Positions 39,580-52,429 are shown, counted from the stretch's first letter. The stretch: 64,000 nt of DNA from Poecilobothrus nobilitatus (GCA_947095535.1 OX352774.1:259629843-259693842); one strand, 5' to 3'. Notes: generated by a model not told the origin, from the letters alone. Numbers and translations: made by a program.

Positions 39580-40420
39580 CTTTGTATTTAGTGAGATTAC
39601 AGGCTTCTAGCCATTTAGATGTGTGCTTGGTTGCCACATAATATGAACTTCTGATGTTGTATTCGTACATTTGATTGTTTGTTATTCTTGATGGATTTGG
39701 TTTTGTCAGTGTAAAAATTTTATATATACTATATGTAGATGTAAAATTTGGCTTAGTTCCCTGTAGTTCTTCAGTTTTAAAATTCCATACTTTTTATGGA
39801 GTAGTCAATCATCAGAGCCTTATCTATAGGATAAATATATTTTTGACTGCTTTGTTTTGTATTCTTTGTAGTATACTCAGATTTTTTTTAGTATGTATGT
39901 CCCCCAGATTTCTATAGCATATACGATATTGTTTTTCTGGTATTTTAAACCATATTTTTTTTAAGATCTTATTATTACACTTATCGTCTAGTTTTTCAAT
40001 TAATTGATTGATATGTTGATTCTATAGATTTATAGGATTTAACTTTCTTCACAGCAGTGTTATTATATCGAATTGATAAGCTTGTATTTTTTTTGGATTT
40101 CATGAATATAAATTTCGTTTTATTGCTATGTTTACTGATACTTTATACAAGCACAATTTAATCGTATATTATTTTCATATATTAATTGATTGATGATTCA
40201 AAACATTCATATCAGTCTTCTAAATACATACTTACATATTATATAACTGCTATATCGTCTGCATAATAAAAAAAAAAAACTTTTCTGTTAAGTAATAGGT
40301 TGGAAAAAGTACTTATAAAGCATATAAATAGTGCTTGAACTACTAGCAACCTACCTTGAATTACATCAAAATCTACATTTTTTAATTGGCTTTGTTGTAA
40401 TCCATCCCATTTCGTACATT
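39580..40420 (-). pseudogene. Degenerate LINE reverse transcriptase (YADD remnant)
   Basis: Minus-strand translation gives VIQGRLLVVQALFICFIS, then YYADDIAVI (YADD at 40,254-40,265). This is the QGxxLxPxLFxxYI...YADDxAV core of non-LTR reverse transcriptases. Further along come IEKLDDKCNNKILKKYGLKY, IVYAIEIWG (39,900-39,923; compare LxYGIExWG) and GILKLKNYREL, in the order expected for the thumb and C-terminal part of jockey/CR1-type elements. Many stops and frameshifts show the copy is dead. It lies downstream of the last exon of the TRPA gene on the same strand and is probably outside its transcript. Confidence 0.65.
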
Positions 40421-40689
40421 TCGTTTTCTATTACTAAAATAACTTTGAACTTAAATAACTATATTTCTTTTAACTGATATCTGATTATTATATTTTTATA
40501 TAATATTTTTATCTGATTGCAGTTTGAACTGAAGATCTTTCATATGAAAGATCGGCGACAAAACTATAATTAATAAAATATAAATAAAGGACTACAAAAA
40601 TATATTTTAATAATAATTATTTTTATTCAAAATTTATTATATAAAATTACAAAAAAAAAATTATTTTCGATCGAATATAAATTATTTAA

Positions 40690-40695
40690 TTTATT
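40690..40695 (-). terminator. Candidate polyadenylation signal, TRPA copy 1
   Basis: AATAAA on the minus strand, about 125 bases beyond the stop codon. In such AT-rich sequence the motif is common, so support is weak. Confidence 0.3.
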
Positions 40696-40818
40696 TTAAA
40701 ACAGATTTAAAATACAAAATAAAAAAAAAATATTACAAAAAAACGTTAATAATTTTAAATCTAATAAATTTAATAAAAATAATTTTTTTTTTTCTTTTTT
40801 TTTTTGTAATCAAATTCT

Positions 40819-43800
40819 TTAATTTATAATTTCTTTAGTTGCTTCAATTATTCTAATATCAAATTTTAAATTTTTTTTAAAACAAAAATTTCCATCTTTT
40901 AAATATATTGAATTTCGTACTGTACGTGCTGTTATTGGAAAATGTGATATATAACCTGTATTTGCATGTAAATAAATTTTCGATGTAAAATATTTATGTT
41001 TTAATCTTTCAAAAAAATTTGTACAAAAATTCCATTTTGAAAAAAATTTTATATTTTGTTCATAACTATACAATTGATTAACTTTATATATTAAACCTCC
41101 AAGTTCAGCTTGTGTTTTTATTTCCTATAATAAGAATTGAAAAAAAAGAAAAAAAAAAAACAAATAAAAATATAAAATAATGATATTTTTATAGATTAGG
41201 TCTGTTTGGATGTGTGAAAAAAATTTTTTTAAACTTTAAAAATTCTTTTTACAAGTTTTCTCTTCGGTATAACAAAATTTTTTTTTTTCCTTTTTGAGAG
41301 TTAAAGAGAGAAAAGTGTGACCTTAAGGAGAGAAAAGTGTGACGTTATGCATAATCACCATCGCATATTATGCATGCACCTTTATTTAAGCAGTAACTAT
41401 CTAATTTTAAAATTGTTGAAAATAAAATTACCATTAAGATAGGAATACAAATAAGAAGAAAAGAGACAATTAAATTTTCTTTCCAATCTATATGTAATTA
41501 ATTATACATAAATAAATTACAATTACAAATAGATTGGAAAGGAGATATATTCGTTACTTTTCTTCTTAAGTTTATACTTATTATGAAAATAATGTAAAGC
41601 AACTTCTAATAACCATTTCCATTTAAGAGATTTTAAGTTATTAATTTTATTATAAAATTATTAATAATTGAAATATTTTGTTTTTCAAATTAAAATTTAA
41701 TTAAACATTTTAAAATAAAAGTTTTTCAAAATTTTTACTATTCGTACATGTAAAGTAAAAAAATAAGTGATAAAATTCTTAAAAAAAATAAAATAGAAAT
41801 GAAATGATTTTAAATTTTAGAAAACTATATAATATTTCTGAAGAAACTAAAAGCACGATTGATTCAATTAAGCTATTTCTCAAAATTGATTGAAAATATT
41901 TTCTTTGGGTAAATTCGGAAATGCATCATTTTTAGTAATGATGCGGTATTGATACTGTATCACTACTGTATTACTACAAAATTCATCATGCTACGCAATA
42001 ATGTTGCTGATACAATTGTGACATTTTAGAACGTTCATATTTTCATAATTGATGCCTTTGACGTTTGAATATTTTTAATTTTAATTAGAGTTAAAAAGAT
42101 GAATAAGATTTTATTTAATATAGGTTTAAACATGTTTCTGGACAACTGCCAACCATCAGAATATGATACACCTTTATCATTTAAAAATTTTGTAAAAAAA
42201 AAAAAAACAAAAAGAGAGAAATATTGTTCTTGCTCTTTTATTGAAAAAAAAAATGAAAGTTATACCCAAAGCAAAAAATTATTTTAAAATAATTGAAGAA
42301 TTTGCCGAAGATATATTTCGAACACATAGGTTAGAACCTCAGGTTAGAAAAGCAATGAAAGTATCATAAAATTATATGATGCAAAGTTTGCTCAAAAACT
42401 GCGCATCAAAATCGGTAGTGTTACGAAAAAAAACTTAATGCTTTTGGTAATATTTTGTAAATACATTTTAGAACTTGATACTTTTGTGATGTGTGATGCT
42501 GATGCATTTCCGAATTTATTGTTTATTACAGAATATTTATGTTTTGAGTGAAATCAAAAATTAAACACTGCGACAGTGTTGTAATAATGTTGCAGGTCAT
42601 GAAATCAAAAATTAATCATTCAACAAACAACATAATCATTTAAATAACATTGCAGTAACCTTAAGGTAACATTTATCAAATATGAGCAACATGAAATTTT
42701 ACGTTGCTACTTGTATTTTTTGAATTTGACAATTAAAATTCAAATTTCATTGTTTATTAATTTTTTAAAATGAAAGAAACTGAAAAGTAAAAATTTGCTT
42801 TCACATAATTGCAAGTTTTCATCCAACAAAAAGTTTAAAAAAAAAATATTTTTAAAGATGCAGACATTTTAAATATTTCGTAACGTCGTTTTCGTTTTGT
42901 CTTGTTTTAAAAATAAAAACTACCTGCAACATTACGTCAAAAGTGTCGTAAAATTAAAGATGAAAGCATCGCAACATTAAAGTATCGCAACACATGTTAC
43001 ATAAGTGTTGCAGCAATATTAAGGTAGTCTTACTTTTCATGTTTAATTTTTGATTTCGCTAATGTTGCTGAAACACTTCTGTAGCATGTGTTGAAATGCT
43101 TTAATGTTGCGATTCTTTCATGTTTAATTTTACAAATTTTACAAATTAAACATGATTTTATCAATTTATTAAAAACATTTGTTTATTTTTTTTGTCATTT
43201 TTAAACCATTTATTCCATATGCTTTTTTCAAACCCAATAATAATAAAAAAATAATAAATATATAGATACAGAACACAATTTAATTCATATTAGATTTTAT
43301 TCTACACTTGTCATATTGGATTGAAAATTTTGCAATGGTCTTGCACAAATATGCAATAGAGTTTAGGTCTTGCATAGTCTTGCAAAATTTTGCACTTTTT
43401 TATACATGAAAACAACAACAAATTGTGCAATTTAACTGTCAAAAAATTGAAATATGCTACGGTACAAAATTTTGCACTAGTGCAAGACCACTTTGCACCA
43501 ACTCGTAAATACCCTTAGTATTAATTGAAAGTGAGTTATCAAAATATATCTATAGAAAGCGTAAATTACGTATTCTTTGCGAACGTAGCAAAATTAAAAA
43601 TTTAATTTCTGCAAATAAGATATAATAAAAATAATTTAATATTTTATATTTTTACCTTTGTCTTCCTTCCATTTTATAATCAAAAATTAAATTTAAATTT
43701 GAAATTTCAATTGTCAATTGTCAATTGTAAAGCAAAACTTAAAATTAGTTTTTGATTAAAGACTAGCAACATTATTACAACATTGTGGCACTGTTTAATT

Positions 43801-46800
43801 TTTGACTTACTTTTGATCGAATGAAAAGTATCAAAGTTTCTTATTGGTTAATTACCAAAAATTTTCAATTGTTTGAGGTTAGACAATTTTGTTCTTTTTT
43901 TTAATTTAAAGATTTATGTGTTTATAATACGATAATATAAAATTTTTTTGAAATAATAACTATTTTTCTTCTTCCAAATGCGACATTATTAAATTTTAAA
44001 AAATTTAATTGAAAAAAAAAAAATTCTTAGAGAATTCTTTGGAGTTTTTTAATTTATTTTGTTGTTTTTTTTTATTAACTGTCAAAAATCAAAATAATTA
44101 TCAAAAAAAGTGTTTGTGGTTAGTATATTTTATTGCCAACTGAAAGTAAAAGATTCCCAGTTCCAAACAGATCCAAGTTTTTACATACATACAAGTATAT
44201 AAATGAAGAAATTAAAAAAAAAAAAATTAATTTAAACTTACCTGAACATCACTAACAGCTAAACCATTCAATAAATTTAAAATGACAAGACTCATAAAAA
44301 ATACAAATAAAAATAATAAAGCTAATTGCCAACCAGATCTTTCACCTAAATCTAAATCAGCTGTATTAAATTCACCAACTGCCATTGTTAATGTTTGTAC
44401 AATTGATGATAAAAATTTTGTAAAATCATCATTAAATATCATCATAAAACATATTGCAAATGATATTAAATATATACTAAACATTAAAAAAATTTTTATA
44501 TATGTTAATGTTACTTGTTCTAACATAAATACATAATCTGATATACTACTGAACGATGATGATTTTATAACTAATGTTAAATCTACTGCTGATAAAATAA
44601 TGCATATAAATGCAATACCAGAATTAAATGTTGAATCATTTTCTTTTAATATTTTTTTTATATTATCATTAACACAACAACAATTAATATTAATTTTTTC
44701 AGAATTTATAATATTATCATCATCATTATTAATTATTGTATCTTCAGTTAAATTATGATTATTTAAATTTAAAATTATTTTATCATTATTTGTAATATTT
44801 ATATTATTATTTATTTCATTATTATTATTATTATCATTATTATTTACTTCATGACTAATATTTGTTTTACACCATAATGTAAGTATAGTTGTTATTATTA
44901 TTAATATTAATAAAATAATATTAATAATATTAAAAATATTTCTTCGAAAATTTTTAAAATAAAAAATATATTTTTTTTTTATTTTTAAATTAAACCATAA
45001 ATTTTTTATATTTGATTTTTTTTTCTTATAACTGCTTATAATACGCATTAAACAACGTAACAATTTATGTGGTATACTAATAAACATTAATATAATCATA
45101 CAAATTATTTTCCATATATTAGCAAAATTTTCATCATTTTGTGGTGTAAAATTAAAATAACAATAAAGTATAAATGCTAAAAATGATATTAATGTTAATA
45201 TTAAATTTAATATATTTATAAATGATAATTCATGCCATTTTAAAAATATTTGTGCTGATATAATTGGATGCATTAATAAATGTTGTAAATGTTCACGATT
45301 AGCAAATTCAAATATAATATTAGAAAATTTTATTTGTTCAACAGCATCAGTTGATAATGATGTAAATGCAATTGATTGTCTTGGTTGTGATAATTTTCTA
45401 TTTATAATATCATTATTATTTTTATTTATTTCATTTTTAATATCATTTGATATTATTTTAACATTTTTATTATGAGGTTTTTTTGATTTTAAACTAGGTG
45501 TTCTCATTAAACAAATATATTCATCTTTATTAACATTTTCATGTTTAATTATTGGTTTATCTATTTCAATATTATATGAATTATTTTTATTATTAATTAA
45601 TTTATTTATATTAATATTTGTTTTAGATAATTTTTTTGATGCAAATAAAACATTTCTTGCTAATTTCCAACGTTTTGATGAATTATTATCAATTTCAATT
45701 TCATTATTATTTTTATTAATAATATCATCTTCAAATTGTACACTTTTTATTTGATCTTTTTCATCATCATCTAATAATACTAAATCATCATAAAAATCAA
45801 CATTTGGTACAAAATTTGAAAAATCAAAACATATTATTGTATTATCTTTTGTTGGATTATATACAATTAAACAATTATTTAAATGTAATTTAATTAAATC
45901 ATTATTTACTTCAAAAAATTTTAAATTATTTTTAAAAAAATCATCTTTTAATAATAATCTTGATTTTCTTATTAATAATTCATTTAATGCTTCAATATAA
46001 TTCCATTTAATTGAATATGATATTAATGTTGTTTTTGTATCATGAATTTCATCAATATATGCCCAACCAAAATATTTATTTTCTTCAACTAAAATATTAT
46101 CTAAAATTTCACATAATATATTAAAATTTTTTCTTAATATTGATAATTTTAATAATTTAAATATAAATGGTGCATTTAATGTTAAATTAATATTAACAAA
46201 TTTTTTATTATAATGTTTAAAATTTTTTTTAAATGTTTCACATTCATTCCATATTATATTATTTTCTAAAAGATATTCTGTTTTTTCTTGATCAATTTTA
46301 TCTGGATCCATACGAAATTTTTTTAATTTTTTAATTATTTTAAAAATTATTGAATTATGATCAGTTAATATTACAGAATTTATTTTATGATTTTTTTTAT
46401 CAAAAATATAATGTATAAAATTATTTATATAAAATATTAATTCTTCAGATATTTCATTTTTATTTATAATTTCTGTTATAGTTGATGATGTTGATGGTTT
46501 ATCAATTGATGATATTAATGATTTATTATCATTTTGAATTTCTTTAAAGAATTCATTAAAAAATTTATATGATATTGTTCTAAATTCTGTTTCATCATCA
46601 GTAATTAAATTATTATATTTTTCATTTTTTAAATAATTTAAAGATCTTTTTGTATCACAAATATCAAAATCAGACATAATTTTATTATTCAATAAAATAC
46701 AAATTTCTTCTGTATTATTTCCATCAAATTTTTGATTTAAAATGGCATTGAATTCGGGCTAAAAAATATTAAAAAATAAATTTAAAATATTATATATTAT

Positions 46801-49641
46801 TATGTATTAATCTTCCATATATATAATCTGTTTTGTCTGTTTGTTTATGAATTATAGACTCCTAAACTACTTTGCCGGGGAGTGTTTCTGGGCTAACCAT
46901 TTTCCTCTAACGAATTGTCAAGTTCAGGCTGTGGTGCAAATATTTATAAACTTTTTCGCTCTAAAATAAAAACAGTATGACCGATTAATTTCAAAATTTT
47001 GTATACGTGTTGCTCTTTTACAGTGGAGTTGACTCTATTAACAGACTTAGAATTCAGTTAACTCATATCTTCAATTAAAAATTCATATGTTTTATTTATT
47101 GAGGGGCGCAACAACGCACACCAGGTATTCATATAAAAACAAGACAAAGCAAAAATGTAATGGTTCACATACGTTCACATATTTCCAATAAAAACAGTTT
47201 AGAATACTGTGACTTTCACCAATATCTGTAATTTTTATTAGAATTGTGTGTGCAAGAAAAAAAAATGTTAAAAATCAAGAGATTTTTTTTTTAAATTTAA
47301 GGAAATCCTTTAAAGTAAGAAAAGCTGCTAACTCAAGTAAAATATCATTATATTGAAAGTTTAATTTTGAAAAATATGTAGGCACATGTTTCTAAGTTAC
47401 AGGTGTCTGAAAATAATAAATTTTACAATTTTTAATCTCTAATAAAAGCTATAACGGGAGAAAATACAAAAAAAAAATCTAAGGTAACGTATTTAAGAAA
47501 GATTTTTCTTCTCTTAAAATTTCAATCTTTTATCTAAAACCGTGTCGGAGTTATGACGAAAACAATATCTTGTAATCACATAACGGTAAATTTAAATAAA
47601 TTACAAAAAATTACATAAGATTGTATTATTTTGATATTGATTTCTAAACTTAAAAATATAGGTTCTGTTGTTTGATGGTTTGAGATTCAAAAAATATCTC
47701 TAAAATAGTAATTTTTCAAAAGTTGAGGGACTGTAAATCCATGTTTAAAATTTAATTGCTCCATCTTTAACAGTGTAGAAGTTTTGTAAACAGACAGACG
47801 GACAAATTGAAACTAATAAGGAATTTTTTCAAAATTTTTTTTAATAGGTATGTGTTAAAAATAATAGCAATGAAAATAAAAAAATTATATTTCTGTAGTA
47901 TTGTCATATATGTACAGATGCTGTACTTATTTTACAATTTCTGATTGATTGGAATTGGAGTTAAAATTTGTATTATATAAAAAAAATTATTAGCAGTGGG
48001 GTTTAATGAAAAACTTTGGTAATATATAAATATATGAATTTGGTATAAAAAAATTCCTTAAAATACCTTTTTCAAATATAAATTTGATGTTATAAGAATT
48101 TAATATTCAAAGATTGAAAGATTTTTCGAACCACCTCTACTCAAATTAAACCGATACCCCTGATTTTGATAGCGAATTTAATGATAATGAATTTATATGA
48201 TTTTTAAAAAAATATTTTGCTAACAATAACATCTAATTTTAAATATCTATATATATTACAAAAATATACAAAATAATATTTTATATATCATATTAAAGTT
48301 TATATTTATATCATCATACCTGAAAACTTCCAACTTCATCCAATAATACCGAAAAAAATTCATTAAATTTTTGACATTTCCATAATTCATCAAAAATACT
48401 TAAAAATTCATTTCCATTCCTTCTCTTTCTAAAAGCAACCGATTTATCGGCAATTAAAATTTGTTTAAAAACTTCTAAATCATCTTTTTCATATGCTGTA
48501 AACAGTAGTTCTAGTAAAATTTCCTAAAATTAAAAATCTTATAATAAAAACAAAAAACGAAACCAGTTAAAAATAAATCAAATAATAACGAGAAAGAGTT
48601 AATAGTTGACTGTGTCAACTCTAGGATATTCGTACGATCATAATTTATGCTATTACTATAAAATTTAATCTTTTTTTTTTTTTTTATTAAATTTAAGATA
48701 TCTAATTTAATTAAGTACCGAGATAAATTTATATAAATTTTGGAGTTGTATGACAGCTACTTGAATCTGCCCAAATTAATTCCGCTAAATTTTTAATGCC
48801 CAGTTTATATAGACACTAAGTTATGCCCATATCAAAAAATAAGTTGTAAAACAGTTACCTGAAGTTGTTAGCATATAAATTGACTTCTTTTTAAAAAATT
48901 TCAGATACCTAAATTTAACAGGCGCCGAGTTATTTCCATATATAAAAAAAACAGCTATACATATGACAGCTACTCGAATCTGCCGATCAAACTTCAATTT
49001 CGAAACTAACAATAACGAAACTAACAATTTTACAAAGGTGAAATTGTAAAAATTTCCGACTCTTCGCACCATTATTTTTTGAGTTATCGTGCCGACGGAT
49101 GTACATTGATAAATCGATTCAGAATTCGATTGTGATCAAAAATATATATATTTAACCTTATTTATTTCGTTTTCATTAAGATATCAGAAACGTAATGGCA
49201 AATTTATTACACATCCTAAAAACTACATTCATACGAATATAATAAGCTACAAAATATGAATAATTTTATTCAATTTTTTTTTTTTTTGTTTTTTTTTTTT
49301 TAACACCTATTATGTATTAATAATATTTACTTTTTCTTTTTCGTTACGAATTTTTTCGTTATCTTCTTGTTTCATTTCTTCATTAACATCTCTTAAATAA
49401 CGTAGAAATTCTATTCGATTTTCATTTTGTGGTAAATGTTTAACTGCTCGATATAAATCTCGTAACTAAAATTATTTAATAATATTATTATTAATTTTTT
49501 TTTGTTATTCTATTTTAATAAATAAATTTTTACCGGCTTTTTATTATCATACACAAAAATTGCGATTGATTCTAATAATTTGAAAATATCATCACCATCA
49601 CCATTTTCTACAAATTCATTTTTTATGGATTGTGTCGACAT
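40819..49641 (-). CDS. Painless-like TRPA cation channel, copy 1 (five exons, complete)
   Basis: Exons on the minus strand: 49,641-49,534 (ATG start), 49,465-49,331, 48,523-48,320, 46,758-44,242 and 41,124-40,819 (TAA stop). Every junction is GT-AG and phase 0, giving 1,089 residues. The product is a plasma-membrane TRP cation channel. Hydrophobic helices lie at about 661-684, 697-719, 757-779, 864-882 and 902-924, then a pore loop with TMAVGEFNTADL (GE at 944-945) and a last helix at 959-982 ending NLLNGLAVSDVQ, the TRPA/painless S6 signature. The N-terminal 650 residues should hold ankyrin repeats; these are diverged, with one plausible repeat around TTLISYSIKWNYIEALNELL. The last exon adds the conserved cytosolic tail (EIKTQAELGGLIYKVNQL). 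In flies painless serves thermal, chemical and mechanical nociception; that role here is by family only. Pyrexia is the main alternative identity. Confidence 0.8.
41446..41578. repeat. Short hairpin element in TRPA copy 1 last intron
   Basis: TTTCCAATCTATATGTAATT (41,480-41,499) pairs with 41,521-41,540 at 19 of 20 positions. Outer AAGAAGAAAAG stretches near 41,453 and 41,565 are also inverted. Confidence 0.65.
41910..42518. mobile_element. Miniature inverted-repeat element, 609 bp, 19-bp perfect ends
   Basis: TAAATTCGGAAATGCATCA at 41,910-41,928 is exactly inverted at 42,500-42,518. A 62-codon open frame at 42,099-42,287 (Lys-rich, with a poly-Lys stretch) lies inside but has no recognised domain. 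No clear target-site duplication could be defined. The element sits in the last intron of TRPA copy 1. Confidence 0.75.
42553..43806. mobile_element. Nested inverted-repeat (foldback-like) element
   Basis: Outer arms: about 46 bases from 42,553 pair with 43,806-43,760 with roughly six mismatches, sharing TTGTAATAATGTTGC and TCAAAAATTAAACA. Inner arms: 42,948-43,022 pair with 43,133-43,060, sharing ATCGCAACATTAAAG and CAACACATG. The same GCAACATTA and AAAATTAAACATG words recur throughout, including near 43.1 and 43.7 kb. A further inverted pair of GGTCTTGCAC words lies at about 43,340 and 43,485. No protein is encoded. Confidence 0.7.
44242..46758 (-). other. Large fourth exon of TRPA copy 1
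   Basis: This exon encodes residues 150-988, i.e. most of the cytosolic N-terminal part and all membrane segments. It begins after CTTTTTTAG-type acceptor sequence with PEFNAILNQKFDGNNTEE, matching PKFNSILNQKFDENNTEE at the start of the corresponding exon of copy 2. It ends in GATGTTCAG before GTAAGT. A Met further in (46,677) is not needed as a start, since the frame is open to the acceptor. Confidence 0.8.
46810..47070 (+). repeat. Probable transposon fragment in intron 3 of TRPA copy 1
   Basis: GTCTGTTTGTTTATGAATTA followed by CTCCTAAACTACTTTGCCGG and ACAGTATGACCGATTAATTT is of a kind seen in many insect dispersed repeats ("...AAACTACTGGACCGATTT..."). A similar block occurs at 53,690. Boundaries are unclear. 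Confidence 0.4.
47160..47880 (+). repeat. Dispersed repeat family B, copy 3 (intron of TRPA copy 1)
   Basis: Contains GAATACTGTGACTTTCACC, TTACAGGTGTCTGAAAATAA, CACATAACGGTAAATTTAAA, GAGGGACTGTAAATCCATG, TTTTGTAAACAGACAGACGG, TGAAACTAATAAGG and the TGTGTTAAAAATAATA end. It lies in intron 3 and is antisense to the channel gene. Confidence 0.75.
48595..49160 (-). repeat. Family A copy in intron 2 of TRPA copy 1
   Basis: Reverse orientation relative to 3.3-4.5 kb. It starts at GTTGACTGTGTCAACTCTAG, contains two units of the GTATGACAGCTAC(T)TGAATCTGCC type and ends in GAGTTATCGTGCCGACGGATG, AAATCGATTCAGAATTCG and GATCAAAAATATATATAT. The order matches the 30.4-31.6 kb element. Confidence 0.75.
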
Positions 49642-51559
49642 ATTTTTTTTTTTTTTTGTTTTACTATCTTAGTCACTATCACTATATATATTTTGATTGA
49701 TAACACGTGTATATTAATTAAAATTATTTATTTAAGGTGTATGCTGTTAACTCAATCGCATCTACACTGTTACTAAATAAAATATTTTCTTTAGTCGCTC
49801 GCGCTATTCGTATTCTTTACATATTATGTATATGTGATATGATATGTGCCTAGTTTAAATATCTCTATCTCACTTGTGTAATATTATGTTGTATTGTATT
49901 GTGATTTGGTTGTGGTGTGGTGACTGGTGAATGGTGACTGGTGGTCAGTGATTTATGTTGACTAAAGTTTTCTGTAAATTTTTTATATTAATAAAAGAGT
50001 TGTACGAACCACAATAACTTTGAAACAAAAATATTGTAATATAGGTATAAAATGAACGATTTATGAAAAGATTTTGTTAGATTTAGATTTAGAAAGATTT
50101 TATTTATAACAGTAAATATTATAAACAAATTTAATGGGCCTTTTCCTCTCGGATGTGGGCCAGAAGATTTTGTTGTTAATGCCTTAATATGAGTGGAGTA
50201 TAAATTTTATATTGTTTGTTTTTTCTGTAATTTTTTTTTAAATAGTCGTATATTATATGAACTCGTATAGTACATTAACATAAGTACTACAAAATACAAA
50301 TAATGTTTTCCAGAATGGCAACATGAGCAAAACAGCATACTAAAATCAATGTACTATAAATAAAAATTATCAATATAAAATTCTCTATCTCAATTTATTT
50401 GAGAGAATAAAAAAATTTCATGGGTTCATTTTTACTCTTCTTATTATTGTCGTTCTTACCAACACTATCAAGAATCAACATTTTAGAAATTAACTACTGA
50501 CTGAGTCAAAACTTCAAGAGTCAATGAGTGAAAGTATTGAGTATATAATATACAAAAATAAAACTCTCTTTTCTGCGAACCTATTTAACTTTTTGTTTAA
50601 AAATTACATTATTTGCTGGGTTTTGAGATTTAGAATTACTAATTCATCGTAATATATTATGTATGTATATATGTGAGCACATAATACATACATAATAATA
50701 TTTATGTGTACTTATATTTATATATAACATAATAATATTTGTATATTTATACATACATAATAGTGTATTTATACATACATAATAATATTTATGTGTAATA
50801 TTTTCATACATGTTTTTTGTATTCTGTCTTCAGAGATAAATATTACCGGGAATTCCCATTTAAGTGACATGCTGTTTTCATATACATTGCTAGGTGCCTA
50901 GGTAGGATACAGTTAATATTATAATAATAATAAAAATAAATTTAGACAATCTTAACTACATAATACATATGTAATACATATACATATCTACATTATATTA
51001 TTATTCATGTCTTATCATGAATATTTTGTTAATTTTTTACAAAATTTTCAATTTTTACAAAATTAAATTGAAAATTAAATCACAATAAAATTTATTTTTT
51101 CTATGACATTAGAATATTATAATGTATATGTATGTGCATATCCATATATGTAAGTATGTACTTATTATTTACACATTTCCACGTGCATTTTTCATCACTG
51201 TTCATCAGCATGTCTGCACTGTAACACAGGTATGACTACTGTATGAGGTACTTATTATGGAAAAAGATAAAATGGTGATATTATATGTACATATGTACAT
51301 ATATATGTATGCATGTGTTTAAATATGTACTTTTTATATTTGGATATTTATTTATTTTAACTATACCTTTTCAACTTTAAATTGAGACTAAACAATTTCA
51401 AAATGAGAATAAACAATCTCAAAATGGGAATAAACAATACAATAAAATGGAAACAATTAAAATTTATTGTAAATAAATTCAAAATATGAATTAATAATAT
51501 TTTATTGTAATTAAAAGATCGTATCATTTATATTTATCGAGTCTGGTGTAAATTTTTGA
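49642..51559. other. Upstream region of TRPA copy 1, non-coding
   Basis: The 5' flank of the channel gene: AT-rich with TG-rich stretches at 49,900-49,960 and degenerate ACATAATAATATTTATGTGT repeats at 50,640-50,820. The promoter should lie here, but no TATA or initiator element stands out from the A/T background. Confidence 0.4.
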
Positions 51560-52370
51560 ATGTTAGCGCGGTGTCGGTTACAATTAGGAATAGTAATCAT
51601 CGTACTTATGTTTTCATTCACGAATTATATTTTGCAGCCATTATAGACGAAACTCAATTTGAGTCAAATTTGATTTGTCTGCGCCAGCTAGGATTTGCAT
51701 CATTTGAATAATTAAATTACTTTTGACTTCAAATTTTAGGTTTGGAATTGTATTTAACATTGGACTTAATGGATCAAGTGTTAGTAGGCTATTATTAAGA
51801 AATTCTTTTAGAATACTTCCTCAATGACTGCATGTCAAGGAGCATTATCAATCGCAATGGTTTATATTTATTATATAATTTAAGCATTACTAAGCCAAAG
51901 AAGCATACATTTTACATCTAATTACTGCATCCATACACGCAATTATATTATATATTGCATTCTCGACCACCTAAGTACTGTAATGTGGATTTAACGAATT
52001 TCTTTTTTGGTACGACCTTTAGTTTTTGATATAATATGTATATAGAATGTAATCACATGATTTTATTTGATTATGACTTTCAAGATTTACTCTTTTGGGC
52101 TCCTTTCGAATGTCTTTCAACGGTATAATAATCCATTTATATGTTTCCATAATTATTTAGTAGAAACAACAACATTGATGATTATTTCGAAATTTATATC
52201 TTTCACAGTAGTTTTAAAATTACTAGGATTTTTATCGATATATAGTTCCAAAAATACTTGATAGGTCATTGGTATAATTTTTATTTTTCGCTTCATTTTT
52301 AGGAATGGATTAATTAATAATGATACTCTTAATAAAAAATATTGTTTTTTATTTCTCAATAGTCTACTCA
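51560..52370 (-). pseudogene. Tc1/mariner-superfamily transposase remnant
   Basis: Minus-strand readings give, in broken frames, KGRTKKEIRxIHI, then LRLIDNAPxHAVIEE (IDNAP at 51,853-51,839), LLTLDPLSPMLN and MQILAGADKSNLTQIEFRL. This is the order of the DDE-domain blocks (IDNAPCH...LLxLxPYSPMLNPIE...LTQxEFRL) found in Tc1/mariner-like transposases. The downstream catalytic Glu of PIE is not evident because the frame breaks after SPMLN. Stops and frameshifts show the copy is inactive. Inverted ends were not found. Confidence 0.6.
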
Positions 52371-52429
52371 ACTTTAAATTGTTATATTTCTTGGAATAAA
52401 TTCTTTATTCTTTTTCATTATAATTTTTA

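Noticed and set aside
42099..42287. 62-codon Lys-rich frame as an independent gene
   Set aside because: It sits wholly inside a miniature inverted-repeat element and contains a poly-A-encoded Lys run; kept only as a note.
44282..44536. Plus-strand open frame of 84 codons
   Set aside because: Antisense to the conserved pore and S6 region of the TRPA gene; no independent support.
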